A stretch of DNA of 64,000 bases from NCBI RefSeq assembly GCF_902497785.1, contig NZ_CABVHK010000016.1, forward strand, positions 67,561 through 131,560. The letters run 5' to 3'. Position 1 is the first letter of the stretch. The number at the start of each line of letters is the position of its first letter. The notes under the pieces were generated by a model. That model saw only the letters and a program-made list of their open reading frames with translations, was not told the origin of the DNA and did no database searches. Below, piece by piece: positions 25,818 through 34,691 of the stretch. Both the position numbers and the translations under genes were made by a program. The DNA is from Pseudomonas fluorescens. Lineage in GTDB: Bacteria; Pseudomonadota; Gammaproteobacteria; Pseudomonadales; Pseudomonadaceae.

Positions 25818-27122
25818 TCAAAGGTCGTGATGCAGGTATTTAGCCTGTTTCGGCAGGCGCAGGCTGAACAGGAACGCCACCGCCATCATCACCGTGACAT
25901 ACCAATAGAAGGAGTTTTCCATGCCCCCGGCTTTGAGGCTCAGCGCGACGTATTCCGCGGAACCGCCGAAGATCGCATTCGCCACCGCGTACGCCAGGCC
26001 AACGCCGAGGGCGCGCACTTCCGGCGGGAACATTTCGGCTTTCACCAGACCGCTGATCGAGGTGTAGAAACTGACGATCGCCAGCGCCACCGTGATCAGC
26101 ACAAACGCCAGGAACGGGCTGCTGACGCTTTTCAGGCTCAACAGAATCGGAACGGTGAACAGCGTACCCAAAGCACCGAACCACAGCATCGAGCTACGTC
26201 GGCCGATCTTGTCCGCGAGCATGCCGAACAGCGGCTGCATGCACATGTAAAGAAAGAGCGCGCCGGTCATGATGTAGCTGGCGGTCTTGGCGTGCATGCC
26301 GGCGGTGTTCACCAGGTATTTCTGCATGTACGTGGTGAAGGTGTAGAAAATCAGCGAGCCACCGGCGGTGTAGCCCAACACGGTAATGAACGCGGCTTTA
26401 TGGTCGCGGAACAAGGCGCGGATGCTGCCGGCGTCTTTGTTTTCGCGCATTTCCTTGCTGGTGGTTTCTTTCAACGAACGGCGCAGGAACAGCGAGATCA
26501 ACGCGGCCACTGCACCGACCACAAACGGGATCCGCCAGCCGTAGGCACGCAGGTCATCTTCGGTGAGGAATTGTTGCAGGACCACCACCAGCGACACCGC
26601 CAGCAACTGCCCGCCAATCAGCGTTACGTACTGGAACGAGGCGAAGAAACCGCGCTGGCCCTTGAGCGCGACTTCGCTCATGTATGTCGCGGTGGTGCCG
26701 TACTCGCCGCCCACCGACAAACCCTGGAGCAAGCGTGCAAACAGCAGCATGATCGGTGCCCAGACGCCGATGTCCTTGTAGGTCGGCAGGCACGCGATGA
26801 GCAGCGAGCCGAAGCACATCATCAGAATCGAAATGAGCATCGAATTCTTGCGCCCGTGCTTGTCCGCGACCCGGCCGAAAATCCAGCCACCGATCGGTCG
26901 CATCAGGAACCCGGCGGCGAACACGCCAGCGGTGTTCACCAGTTGCACGGTGGGGTTATCAGACGGGAAAAACGCCGGGGCAAAATAGATCGCGCAAAAG
27001 GCGTAGACGTAGAAGTCGAACCATTCGACGAGGTTGCCCGACGAGGCGCCGACAATTGCGAAGATGCGCTTGCTGCGCTCTTCTCCGGTGTAATGCGCTG
27101 TAGTCGCGGTGGGGGTGGCCAT
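25818..27122 (-). CDS. pcaT: MFS dicarboxylate/beta-ketoadipate transporter
   Basis: A 434-residue MFS carrier of the metabolite:proton symporter type (KgtP/ShiA-like): SSGNLVEWFDFYVYAF in helix 1, GFLMRPIGGWIFGRVADKHGRK between helices 2 and 3, ARLLQGLSVGGEYGTTATYMSE in helix 4. In P. putida pcaT lies in the pcaRKFTBDC cluster and is needed for beta-ketoadipate uptake; the position directly before pcaB is the same here. A REP doublet separates it from pcaG. Confidence 0.88.
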   Translation of the reverse strand: MATPTATTAHYTGEERSKRIFAIVGASSGNLVEWFDFYVYAFCAIYFAPAFFPSDNPTVQLVNTAGVFAAGFLMRPIGGWIFGRVADKHGRKNSMLISILMMCFGSLLIACLPTYKDIGVWAPIMLLFARLLQGLSVGGEYGTTATYMSEVALKGQRGFFASFQYVTLIGGQLLAVSLVVVLQQFLTEDDLRAYGWRIPFVVGAVAALISLFLRRSLKETTSKEMRENKDAGSIRALFRDHKAAFITVLGYTAGGSLIFYTFTTYMQKYLVNTAGMHAKTASYIMTGALFLYMCMQPLFGMLADKIGRRSSMLWFGALGTLFTVPILLSLKSVSSPFLAFVLITVALAIVSFYTSISGLVKAEMFPPEVRALGVGLAYAVANAIFGGSAEYVALSLKAGGMENSFYWYVTVMMAVAFLFSLRLPKQAKYLHHDL

Positions 27123-27197
27123 TGTTTTTCACTCTTTGGGGACTGTGACATTCTAGACACACTTTGCAACAGTCCCGTTCCACAGTAGTACCTGAAC

Positions 27198-27285
27198 ATC
27201 AAAAGATCGCAGCCTTCGGCAGCTCCTACAGTCGCATGGCATCTTCACCGGTAGGAGCTGCCGAAGGCTGCGATCTTTTGATCTT
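27198..27285. repeat. REP doublet inside the pca cluster
   Basis: Complement and forward copies of the GTAGGAGCTGCCGAAGGC unit in the 167-base gap between pcaG and pcaT. It is the only REP within the pcaI-to-pcaC run, so it marks the join between the pcaIJFHG and pcaTBDC blocks and could reduce read-through or stabilise the upstream message. Confidence 0.92.
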
Positions 27286-27289
27286 GACC

Positions 27290-27856
27290 TCAATAATCGA
27301 AGAACACCGTCTCGGCATCCGTGCCCTGCAGAATCACATTCCACTGATACACACCCGTCGCGTCCTGCTTCGCCAGCAAGGTTGCGCGACGCTCGGCCGG
27401 CACGCATTCCAGCAGCGGGTCGTCGACGTTGGCCGGTTCGCCATCGAAGTAAATCCGCGTCAGCAAGTGCTTCACCAACCCGCGCGCGAACACCAGTACC
27501 ACCAAATGCGGCGCCTGGGTCGTGCCTTTCAGGCCTTCGACGGTGCCCGGCTTGATCGTGGTGAACCGGAAGCGCCCTTCGGCGTCCACCGGCACCCGGC
27601 CGAACCCTTCGAAGTTCGGGTCCAGGGGTTTGTCCTGATCGTCTTCCGGGTGGTCGTACTTGCCGGCCGCGTTGGCCTGCCAGACTTCCAGCATCGCGTC
27701 GTTGACGACGTCGCCGTTGCCATCCACCACTTGCCCGGTGATCGCCACGCGCTCGCCCAGGGTTTGCTCGACGGTGAGGTTTTCGCGGTTCAGCCAGGTC
27801 AGGCCAATGTGGTAATACGGCCCGACGGTGTGGGACGTGGTCGCAGTCAGCGTCAT
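27290..27856 (-). CDS. pcaG: Protocatechuate 3,4-dioxygenase, alpha subunit
   Basis: A 188-residue subunit with the typical start (TSHTVGPYYHIGL), LEVWQANAAGKYDHPEDD and the structural but non-catalytic equivalent of the iron site (APHLVVLVFARGL in place of the His pair). It pairs with PcaH in the (alpha-beta-Fe)12 enzyme that opens protocatechuate between its hydroxyl groups. The ATG at 27856 follows the pcaH stop by one base. Confidence 0.95.
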   Translation of the reverse strand: MTLTATTSHTVGPYYHIGLTWLNRENLTVEQTLGERVAITGQVVDGNGDVVNDAMLEVWQANAAGKYDHPEDDQDKPLDPNFEGFGRVPVDAEGRFRFTTIKPGTVEGLKGTTQAPHLVVLVFARGLVKHLLTRIYFDGEPANVDDPLLECVPAERRATLLAKQDATGVYQWNVILQGTDAETVFFDY

Positions 27857-27857
27857 C

Positions 27858-28562
27858 TTATTTCTCCATCGGCGTGGCATCACGGCCGCGCAAGACGATG
27901 TCCCAGCGATAACCGAGGGCGTAGGAAGGAATGGTTTTTTCCAGGTCGAAACTGGCGATCAGGCGCTCTTTGGCGCGGGTGTCGGGTACGCAGTTGTAGA
28001 TCGGGTCGTACGCCAGCAGCGGGTCGCCCGGAAAATACATTTGCGTTACCAGCCGCGTCAGGATGCTCGGCCCGAACAACGAGAAATGGATGTGCGCCGG
28101 GCGCCAGGCGTTGTGGTGGTTGCCCCACGGGTAGGCGCCGGGCTTGATGGTCTGGAATTGATACCCGCCATCGGCATCGGTCACGGTACGCCCGGTGCCG
28201 GTGAAGTTCGGGTCCAGCGGCGCGTCGTGCAGGTCGCGGGCGTGGTTGTAACGACCGGCGGCGTTGGCCTGCCAGATCTCCACCAGAATCCCCGGCACCG
28301 GCAAACCGTTTTCATCGAGCACACGGCCGTGAATGATGATGCGTTCGCCCTGCGGCTCGCCCGCGTGTTGAGCGGTCAGGTCGTTGTCCTTCTCGTTGAT
28401 GCGCTCGGCGCCGATGGTCGGGCCGGTAATTTCCGACAGCGAATGGGGCAGAAACACCAACGGCTTGGACGGCGAGCGCAGGTTGGTGGATTGATAAGTC
28501 GGGTGCAGGTAGTCCGGCTGGGTGCCCTCCTGCGGGCGACGGTAACCAGGCTTGTCAGTCAT
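27858..28562 (-). CDS. pcaH: Protocatechuate 3,4-dioxygenase, beta subunit
   Basis: A 234-residue subunit that carries the Fe(III) ligands Tyr105 (AGRYNH), Tyr144 (GAYPWGN), His157 and His159 (RPAHIHFS), each exactly three positions before the P. putida numbering. It converts protocatechuate and O2 to 3-carboxy-cis,cis-muconate. The start at 28562 has AGAGGA 8 bases upstream. pcaF ends 35 bases before it; in P. putida pcaHG is a separate locus. Confidence 0.96.
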   Translation of the reverse strand: MTDKPGYRRPQEGTQPDYLHPTYQSTNLRSPSKPLVFLPHSLSEITGPTIGAERINEKDNDLTAQHAGEPQGERIIIHGRVLDENGLPVPGILVEIWQANAAGRYNHARDLHDAPLDPNFTGTGRTVTDADGGYQFQTIKPGAYPWGNHHNAWRPAHIHFSLFGPSILTRLVTQMYFPGDPLLAYDPIYNCVPDTRAKERLIASFDLEKTIPSYALGYRWDIVLRGRDATPMEK

Positions 28563-28597
28563 TTCGCTTTCCTCTGTTCTTATGTCACGGCTGAGGG

Positions 28598-29800
28598 TCA
28601 GACGCGTTCGATCGCCAGGGCCAGGCCCTGACCGACACCGACGCACATGGTCGCCAGACCTTTCTTGCCACCGGTTTTTTCCAGCTGATGCAACGCGGTC
28701 AGCACCAGACGCGCACCGCTCATGCCCAACGGATGGCCCAGGGCAATCGCCCCGCCGTTCGGGTTGACCTGTGCGGCGTCGTCCGCCAGCCCCAATTCAC
28801 GCAACACTGCCAGGCCCTGGCTGGCGAAGGCTTCGTTGAGCTCGATCACGTCGAAGTCGCTGACGGCTACGCCCAGGCGTTCAGTCAGTTTACGCACCGC
28901 CGGTACCGGGCCGATGCCCATCACGCGGGGAGCGACGCCGGCGCTGGCCATGCCCAGGACTTTGGCGCGAGCGGTCAAGCCGTGCTTTTTCACCGCTTCG
29001 GCGGATGCGAGGATCAGTGCGGCGGCACCGTCGTTCACACCCGACGCATTGCCGGCAGTGACGGTTTTATCGGGACCGTTGACCGGTTTCAGTTTGGCCA
29101 GGGTTTCCAGCGTGGTGTCAGCCCGGGGATGTTCGTCCTGGCTGACGACTGTCTCACCCTTCTTGTGGACAACACGCACTTCCACGATTTCTTCCGCGAA
29201 AAATCCTGCAGCCTGCGCGGCGGCGGTGCGCTGTTGGCTGCGCAGGGCGAACGCGTCCTGATCCTCGCGGGACACTTCAAAGTCATCCGCCACGTTGTCG
29301 GCGGTTTGCGGCATCGCATCGACACCGTACTGCGCTTTCATCAACGGGTTGATAAAACGCCAGCCGATGGTGGTGTCTTCCAGCTTCATGTTGCGCGAGA
29401 ACGCGGCATCGGCCTTGCCCATCACGAACGGCGCGCGGGACATCGACTCGACGCCGCCGGCAATCGCCAGCTCCATTTCGCCGCTGGCGATGGCGCGAAA
29501 TGCAGTGCCAATGGCGTCCATGCCCGAAGCACACAGGCGATTGAGGGTCACGCCCGGAATGCTGTCCGGCAGGCCAGCCAGCAACAAGGCCATGCGCGCC
29601 ACGTTGCGGTTGTCTTCGCCGGCCTGGTTAGCGCAGCCGAGGAACACCTCGTCCACCGCGCTCCAGTCTACCGACGGGTTGCGCTCCATCAGCGCCTTGA
29701 TCGGTACAGCGGCGAGGTCGTCGGCGCGGACCGTCGACAGGCCACCGCCGAAACGGCCGATGGGGGTGCGAATCGCGTCACAGATGTAAACGTCGCGCAT
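28598..29800 (-). CDS. pcaF: 3-oxoadipyl-CoA thiolase
   Basis: A 400-residue thiolase. The acylated cysteine is Cys90 (NRLCASG); NEAFASQ, GGAIALGHPLGMSGAR and the C-terminal CVGVGQG give the other active-site blocks. It splits beta-ketoadipyl-CoA into succinyl-CoA and acetyl-CoA. Two ATGs are adjacent (29803, 29800); the second gives better spacing to GGAG and the usual 400-residue length. It overlaps the end of pcaJ. Confidence 0.94.
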   Translation of the reverse strand: MRDVYICDAIRTPIGRFGGGLSTVRADDLAAVPIKALMERNPSVDWSAVDEVFLGCANQAGEDNRNVARMALLLAGLPDSIPGVTLNRLCASGMDAIGTAFRAIASGEMELAIAGGVESMSRAPFVMGKADAAFSRNMKLEDTTIGWRFINPLMKAQYGVDAMPQTADNVADDFEVSREDQDAFALRSQQRTAAAQAAGFFAEEIVEVRVVHKKGETVVSQDEHPRADTTLETLAKLKPVNGPDKTVTAGNASGVNDGAAALILASAEAVKKHGLTARAKVLGMASAGVAPRVMGIGPVPAVRKLTERLGVAVSDFDVIELNEAFASQGLAVLRELGLADDAAQVNPNGGAIALGHPLGMSGARLVLTALHQLEKTGGKKGLATMCVGVGQGLALAIERV

Positions 29801-30579
29801 CATGCTTCTCCAGGTGCCTGGCCGTGGGCCGCCGCGGTGCGGGCTTCCAGATCCCTGAGCGCTTTGAGTTCAACCTCGGTCGGCTCGGCCGTGTGTTCAA
29901 CGGTGTCGGCAAATCGAATGGCCCAACCGGTGGCCGCGATCACTTGCTCGCGGGTCACACCAGGGTGCAGCGCGGTGACCACGAATTCATGGGTATCGGC
30001 TTCCGGTTCCATGATGCACAGGTCGGTGATGATACCGACCGGGCCAGCGCCCGGCAGGCCGAGGCGTTTGCGCGAATCGCCGCCCTCGCCATGACCGACC
30101 GAGGTGATGAAGTCGAGTTTGTCGACGAAGGAACGCGCCGACTGTTTAAGGATGATCAACACGCTTTTGGCCGAACCGGCAATCTCCGGCGCGCCACCGG
30201 CACCCGGCAGACGCACTTTCGGCGCGTGATAATCACCGACCACCGTGGTGTTGATGTTGCCGAAGCGGTCTACCTGCGCGGCGCCGAGAAAACCGACGTC
30301 GATACGCCCGCCCTGCAGCCAGTAGCGAAAAATCTCACCGGTCGGTACGACGGTGTCAGCGGTTTCCGCCAGCTCACCGTCGCCAATCGACAGCGGCAGC
30401 ACGCTCGGCTTGGCACCGATCGGGCCCGATTCGTAGATCAGGACGACATCCGGCGAGGACGTCAGACGTGCGAGGTTGGCGGCTTTCGATGGCAGGCCGA
30501 TGCCGACGAAGCACACCGAACCGTTTTTCAGGCGGCGAGCGGCGGCGACGGTCATCATTTCATTGGTGGTGTAAGTCAT
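29800..30579 (-). CDS. pcaJ: 3-oxoadipate CoA-transferase, subunit B
   Basis: A 259-residue family I CoA-transferase beta subunit with the catalytic glutamate in YESGPIGA (Glu50) and GGAPEIAGSAK and GDYHAPKVRLPGAGG blocks. With PcaI it moves CoA from succinyl-CoA to beta-ketoadipate. Its start overlaps the pcaI stop by one base (TAATG). Confidence 0.94.
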   Translation of the reverse strand: MTYTTNEMMTVAAARRLKNGSVCFVGIGLPSKAANLARLTSSPDVVLIYESGPIGAKPSVLPLSIGDGELAETADTVVPTGEIFRYWLQGGRIDVGFLGAAQVDRFGNINTTVVGDYHAPKVRLPGAGGAPEIAGSAKSVLIILKQSARSFVDKLDFITSVGHGEGGDSRKRLGLPGAGPVGIITDLCIMEPEADTHEFVVTALHPGVTREQVIAATGWAIRFADTVEHTAEPTEVELKALRDLEARTAAAHGQAPGEA

Positions 30580-31436
30580 TACTTGGCCTCCGAAGCAGCG
30601 GCCAGCTTGGCCTGAAACTCGCTGAAGTCAGCGCAGCCATGGATGTATTCGTTGATCCACGCGGTGAAGGTTTCACGGTCGCGGGCAATCGGATCCCAGG
30701 CTTGATAGAAGCGGTTATCGCGCTCGTTGTAGCCATGAGCGTAAGACGGATGCGCGCCACCAGGCACGTGGCACACCGCGCTCAAGGCCCAGGTCGGCAA
30801 AACGCAGGAGTTCATCGGTGCATTCAGGTCGTCGACAATTTCTTCAACGGTGACAATGCAACGTTTGGCGGCCAGCGCGGCTTCTTTCTGCACGCCCAGA
30901 ATGCCCCAGAGCAGCACGTTGCCCTTGCGGTCGGCTTTCTGCGCGTGAATCACGGTGATGTCGGGGCGTACCGAAGGCACGGCGGCCAGCACTTCGCCGG
31001 TGAACGGGCACGTCACTGTCTTGATCAGCGGGTTGACCTTCGGCAGGTCGGAGCCGGCGTAGGCCCGCAGTACCGCGAACGGTAGGCCGGAAGCGCCAGC
31101 GACGTAGGCATTGGCCAGGTCGGCGTGGCTGTGTTCTTCGATTTCCAGCGGATGCGGCCACTGCTTCTCGACCGCGTCACGCAGACGATGCAGAGAGCCG
31201 ACGCCGGGGTTGCCGCCCCAGGAGAAAATCAGCTTGCGGGCACAACCGGCGCCGATCAACTGGTCGTAGATCAGGTCAGGCGTCATCCGCACCAGCGTCA
31301 GGTCTTTCTTGCCCTGGCGAATGATTTCGTGACCCGCCGCCGTAGGGATCAGGTGAGTAAAGCCTTCGAGCGCGACGGTATCGCCGTCGTTAACGAACTG
31401 CTTCACCGCGTCGTGCAGCGAAAGGATTTCAGCCAT
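30579..31436 (-). CDS. pcaI: 3-oxoadipate CoA-transferase, subunit A
   Basis: A 285-residue alpha subunit: VALEGFTHLIPTAAGHEIIRQGKKDLTLVRMTPDLIYDQLIGAG and FSWGGNPGVGSLHRLRDA. The ATG at 31436 with GGGAG 8 bases upstream is used; the open frame extends 63 codons upstream, but that part runs through a REP locus and the promoter. First gene of the pcaIJF-HG block, with a PcaR-like box about 105-135 bases upstream. Confidence 0.94.
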   Translation of the reverse strand: MAEILSLHDAVKQFVNDGDTVALEGFTHLIPTAAGHEIIRQGKKDLTLVRMTPDLIYDQLIGAGCARKLIFSWGGNPGVGSLHRLRDAVEKQWPHPLEIEEHSHADLANAYVAGASGLPFAVLRAYAGSDLPKVNPLIKTVTCPFTGEVLAAVPSVRPDITVIHAQKADRKGNVLLWGILGVQKEAALAAKRCIVTVEEIVDDLNAPMNSCVLPTWALSAVCHVPGGAHPSYAHGYNERDNRFYQAWDPIARDRETFTAWINEYIHGCADFSEFQAKLAAASEAK

Positions 31437-31538
31437 GGGGCAGGCTCCCGTTTTGTTATGAACCGACAGTGGATGAAAAAGGCGCGATGCGCGCGCCGCA
31501 ATGACTGAAGAGTAAGCCCCTGAAAAAAGCCAAACAAT

Positions 31539-31570
31539 CCGATAATCGACTAAGTGTTCGTTTATCGAAC
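31539..31570. promoter_or_regulatory. PcaR-like operator before pcaI
   Basis: GTTCGTTTATCGAAC at 31556-31570 is a GTTCG / CGAAC inverted repeat, and CCGATAATCGAC at 31539-31550 is a second related half. The pattern resembles the P. putida PcaR site GTTCGATAATCGCAC. Confidence 0.7.
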
Positions 31571-31601
31571 ATATTGTTGTCTTCCTACCTATCCCCAAAA
31601 G

Positions 31602-31668
31602 CTTCGCGAGCAGGCTCGCTCCCACAGGAGAAGGCGATCAACTGTGGGAGCGAGCCTGCTCGCGAAGC
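31602..31668. repeat. REP doublet, type GTGGGAGCGAGCCTGCTCGCGA
   Basis: Complement copy at 31602-31625 and forward copy at 31644-31667, both with the variant core GAGCCTGCTCGC, in the gap between pcaK and pcaI. Confidence 0.92.
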
Positions 31669-31703
31669 GCCATCAAAACCACTGGAGATTCCGGATCAGC
31701 CGA

Positions 31704-33050
31704 TCAGGTCGCATCCGCATGACTGACCATGCCCTTGATCACCACCGCCGTTGTCGCCAACGCGGCCGGAATGACCAGCGCCGTCAGCACTTGCTCGAAG
31801 TTCCAGCCCAGCCCCAGCAACGTCGCGCCCATCCATGCACCGAGAATCGCGCCGAACCGGCCTATCCCCAGCATCCACGACACACCGGTTGCCCGGCCTT
31901 GGGTCGGATAAAAACGCGCGGCCAAAGAAGGCATGGCCGATTGCGCGCCGTTGACACACATCCCGGCCACCAGCACCAGCGTGGCCAATAGCGTGATGTT
32001 GCCCAGGCTCTGCCCTACCGCGTAGGCAAACACCCCGGCCAGCAAGTAGAAAATGCCGATGACCTTGTGCGGATTGAACCGGTCCATCGCCCAGCCCACG
32101 CCAACGGCACTGAGCACTCCGCCGAACTGGAACAGCGCGCCGATAAATGCCGCCTGTTCCATGCTCGCACCACTGTCACGCATCAGCGTCGGCAGCCAGC
32201 TGGTCAGCAGGTAAACGATCACCAGGCCCATGAAGTAGGTCAGCCACAGCAGTAAAGTGCCGGTGCTGTAGGTGCCGGAGAAGATCACCGCAAACACGTT
32301 GCGCGCCTTGACGGTTTTCTGTTCCGGCACGCTGAAGCTGGCGGCCTGAGCGACAACGGTCGGATCGATCGGCGCCAGCGCCTTGCGCACTTTGTCCGTG
32401 CCGCGGTTGCGCACTACCAGGTAGCGCGCCGATTCCGGCAGCCAGAACAGCAGAACGACCGCCAGGATCAACGGCAGAATCCCGCCGATCAGCAACAGGC
32501 TGTGCCAGCCGAACGCCGGAATCAGCTTGGCCGAGATAAACCCGCCGGCGGCCATGCCGAGGTTGAAGCCGCAGAACATGCTGGTCACCAGCAGGGATTT
32601 TTTGCGTTCCGGCGTGTATTCCGACAGCAGCGTCGTGGCGTTCGGCATACCGGCACCCAGGCCCAGCCCGGTCAGGAAGCGCAGCACCAGCAATTGATCG
32701 ACATTCGTGCTGTAAGCCGACGCCAGGCTGAAGGCGCCGAACAACAGCACCGCGCCCACCAGTACGACTTTTCGCCCGAAGCGGTCAGCCAAAGGGCCGG
32801 AACCCAGTGCGCCGAAGACCATGCCGATCAACGCCGCACTCATCACCGGGCCGAGGCTGGCCCGATCGATGCCCCAGTCTTGGGACAGGGCCGGCGCGAT
32901 GAACCCCATGGCCGCGGTGTCGAGGCCGTCAAGAAAGACAATCAGGAAACACAGGATCACCACGCGCCACTGATAGCGCGAGATGGGTTGAGCATTGATG
33001 AAGGACTGCACGTCGAGGCAGTTGCCTACAGCAGACTGGGGCTGGTTCAT
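31704..33050 (-). CDS. pcaK: 4-hydroxybenzoate/protocatechuate transporter and chemoreceptor-like permease
   Basis: A 448-residue MFS aromatic acid:H+ symporter, the same length as P. putida PcaK. Helix 1 carries the DGxD motif (Asp41, Asp44 in FLDGLDTAAMGF), and the loop after helix 2 has GPLADRFGRK. It takes up 4-hydroxybenzoate and protocatechuate. The start at 33050 is set by the family length; the ribosome binding site is weak. Two PcaR-like boxes lie in the 127 bases between pcaR and pcaK. Confidence 0.93.
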   Translation of the reverse strand: MNQPQSAVGNCLDVQSFINAQPISRYQWRVVILCFLIVFLDGLDTAAMGFIAPALSQDWGIDRASLGPVMSAALIGMVFGALGSGPLADRFGRKVVLVGAVLLFGAFSLASAYSTNVDQLLVLRFLTGLGLGAGMPNATTLLSEYTPERKKSLLVTSMFCGFNLGMAAGGFISAKLIPAFGWHSLLLIGGILPLILAVVLLFWLPESARYLVVRNRGTDKVRKALAPIDPTVVAQAASFSVPEQKTVKARNVFAVIFSGTYSTGTLLLWLTYFMGLVIVYLLTSWLPTLMRDSGASMEQAAFIGALFQFGGVLSAVGVGWAMDRFNPHKVIGIFYLLAGVFAYAVGQSLGNITLLATLVLVAGMCVNGAQSAMPSLAARFYPTQGRATGVSWMLGIGRFGAILGAWMGATLLGLGWNFEQVLTALVIPAALATTAVVIKGMVSHADAT

Positions 33051-33140
33051 TATTTTTATTCCACACAAGAACTCAGTCGGACAGAAACCAACCAAGGCTG
33101 GCACTGCCGCGACATTAGTGATCCCGGGGAAAGTGCGTCA

Positions 33141-33174
33141 ATTCGATAAACGCGAGTCTGTGCGATTATCGAAC
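33141..33174. promoter_or_regulatory. PcaR-like operator pair before pcaK
   Basis: GTGCGATTATCGAAC at 33160-33174 is the exact complement of the published P. putida PcaR site GTTCGATAATCGCAC as I recall it. A second, poorer half, TTCGATAAACGCGA, starts at 33142. Confidence 0.75.
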
Positions 33175-33177
33175 AGC

Positions 33178-34020
33178 TTAGGCGAATAGCTGCGCGCTGA
33201 GGTTGCGGCTGGCGCCCAGCAGGCCGGGCAGGAACCGCTGCTCCAGTTCGCTGCGGCTGACCCGGCCAGCGTGCGTGCTGACATTAAGCGCCGCCACCAC
33301 TTGCCCGGACGCGTCGTACACCGGAACCGCAATCGAGCGCAGGCCTTGTTCCAGCTCCTGATCGACGATGCACCAGCCTTGTTGCCGCACTTCCTGCAGG
33401 CATTCGAGCAGCGCCTCGGGGGTATGCAGGGTGCGACTGGTCTTGGCTTGCAGGTCGGCATGGTCGAGGTATTCACGCAGCGACGTGTCGTCGAGTGCCG
33501 CGAGCAGGATTCTGCCCATGGAGGTGCAATAGGCCGGCAGGCGTCCACCCACCGAAAGGTCTACCGAGATCAAACGCTGAGTCGTCGCCGAGCGCGCGAT
33601 GTACAAAATGTCATCGCCTTCCAGCGTGGCCATGTTGCAGGCTTCATGAAGTTGCTCGCTCATGCGGTCGAGGTAAGGCTGGGCGGAGACTGCCAGCGGG
33701 GTCGAGGACAGATACGCATGGCCGAGGGTCAGCACTTTGGGCAGCAGCGAATAGGTGCGACCGTCAGTGGTGGCGTAGCCCAGTTTGATCAGGGTGTGCA
33801 GGCAACGGCGCACAGCAGCGCGGGGAATTTCCGTGCGGTGACTGATTTGCGCGATGGTCAAATGCCGTTTGCGCTCCTGGAAGGCTTGCACCACAGCCAG
33901 GCCACGGGCCAGCGAGGTCATGAAGTCCGGGTCACCCGTCAGGGCCTGGATCCGCTTGGCGGGCGACGCGACGATCGGCGGCGCCACCGAAGCGAAGGAA
34001 TTGCGCATTTGCTCGTTCAT
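33178..34020 (-). CDS. pcaR: IclR-family activator of the pca regulon
   Basis: A 280-residue IclR regulator with an N-terminal winged helix (about residues 55-80, LTIAQISHRTEIPRAAVRRCLHTLIKLGY) and a C-terminal effector domain (LPAYCTSMGRILLAAL, GWCIVDQELEQGLRSIAVPVYD). PcaR activates pca genes in response to beta-ketoadipate. It lies directly upstream of pcaK on the same strand and has PcaR-like boxes in front, consistent with autoregulation. Confidence 0.94.
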   Translation of the reverse strand: MNEQMRNSFASVAPPIVASPAKRIQALTGDPDFMTSLARGLAVVQAFQERKRHLTIAQISHRTEIPRAAVRRCLHTLIKLGYATTDGRTYSLLPKVLTLGHAYLSSTPLAVSAQPYLDRMSEQLHEACNMATLEGDDILYIARSATTQRLISVDLSVGGRLPAYCTSMGRILLAALDDTSLREYLDHADLQAKTSRTLHTPEALLECLQEVRQQGWCIVDQELEQGLRSIAVPVYDASGQVVAALNVSTHAGRVSRSELEQRFLPGLLGASRNLSAQLFA

Positions 34021-34103
34021 ATCAGGTCCTTTTCCACACGGATCAGCGATGGCTATTACAAGCGCCTAAAGGGCCGGCACACAAGCGGCTGACAGCCAGC
34101 ATC

Positions 34104-34138
34104 GTGCGATTATCGAACCATCGACCGATAATCGCAAC
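34104..34138. promoter_or_regulatory. PcaR-like operator pair before pcaR
   Basis: GTGCGATTATCGAAC (34104-34118), identical to the box before pcaK, followed by the opposite-facing ACCGATAATCGCAAC at 34124-34138. Two facing sites about 85 bases before the pcaR start fit autoregulation. Confidence 0.72.
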
Positions 34139-34691
34139 AAGTGCGACCCTTCGAGGGCTATCAATTGAGCCGGCAGGGTGATTTAAACACTGCCTGTTTG
34201 TGAGCAGGCTTGAACCCTGAGTCAAAGACCCCATGTAACGCCTTAACTTGTTCGACTTAATGACGTCAGAAAGACATCGCCGCCAAGTGATCGCAAAAAC
34301 TCTAGAGTAATAAAACAATCACACATACAGATCCATTTTTAACTCTTTGCCGATAGTGTTATTCAAATCGACCGCTATAATGCAAATCAGTGGCGACCCG
34401 GTTGGTTCTATCGACCGGCGCCCCTGCCCGGTAGCCCGATGTCCCATCGCGGCTGCCCCCGGCAAGCGCCTGATGCGCATTTCATATGCGCGCGCAACGC
34501 GCTCGCTGAAACAGGAAACTGATGCTACGTCAGCTGTTTTGCTCTGGTGCCGTGGCCGCCTGCAACATGGAAGTATTGAACACCCTCTCCAGGATATTGC
34601 CTTCACGGGCACTGCCCTCTTGGTTACGTGTTCAATAGATTTGTTGCAGCGCGAATGACCAGAATTAATCTCAACCCATACAGGTAGCACT
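34139..34691. other. 553-base intergenic stretch with a -10-like box and a doubtful small ORF
   Basis: AT-rich at its left end. TATAAT at 34376-34381 is a good -10 hexamer, but no matching -35 is at 16-18 bases (TTGCCG at 34347 is 23 away). A 38-codon ORF (34522) and the 66-codon gene (34692) follow. It could be a long leader for that gene or hold a small RNA. Confidence 0.4.
34522..34638 (+). CDS. Possible 38-residue small ORF
   Basis: ATG at 34522 with AGGA 5 bases upstream, ending TAG at 34636-34638; product begins MLRQLFCSGAVAACNMEVLN. No family recognised; weakly supported. Confidence 0.22.
   Translation: MLRQLFCSGAVAACNMEVLNTLSRILPSRALPSWLRVQ

Noticed and set aside
31437..31625. Longer N-terminus for pcaI
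   Set aside because: It passes through a REP copy and the PcaR-like box; family similarity and ribosome site fix the start at 31436.
34347..34381. Complete sigma-70 promoter TTGCCG...TATAAT
   Set aside because: The spacing is 23 bases, too long for normal recognition; only the -10 box is kept as an observation.
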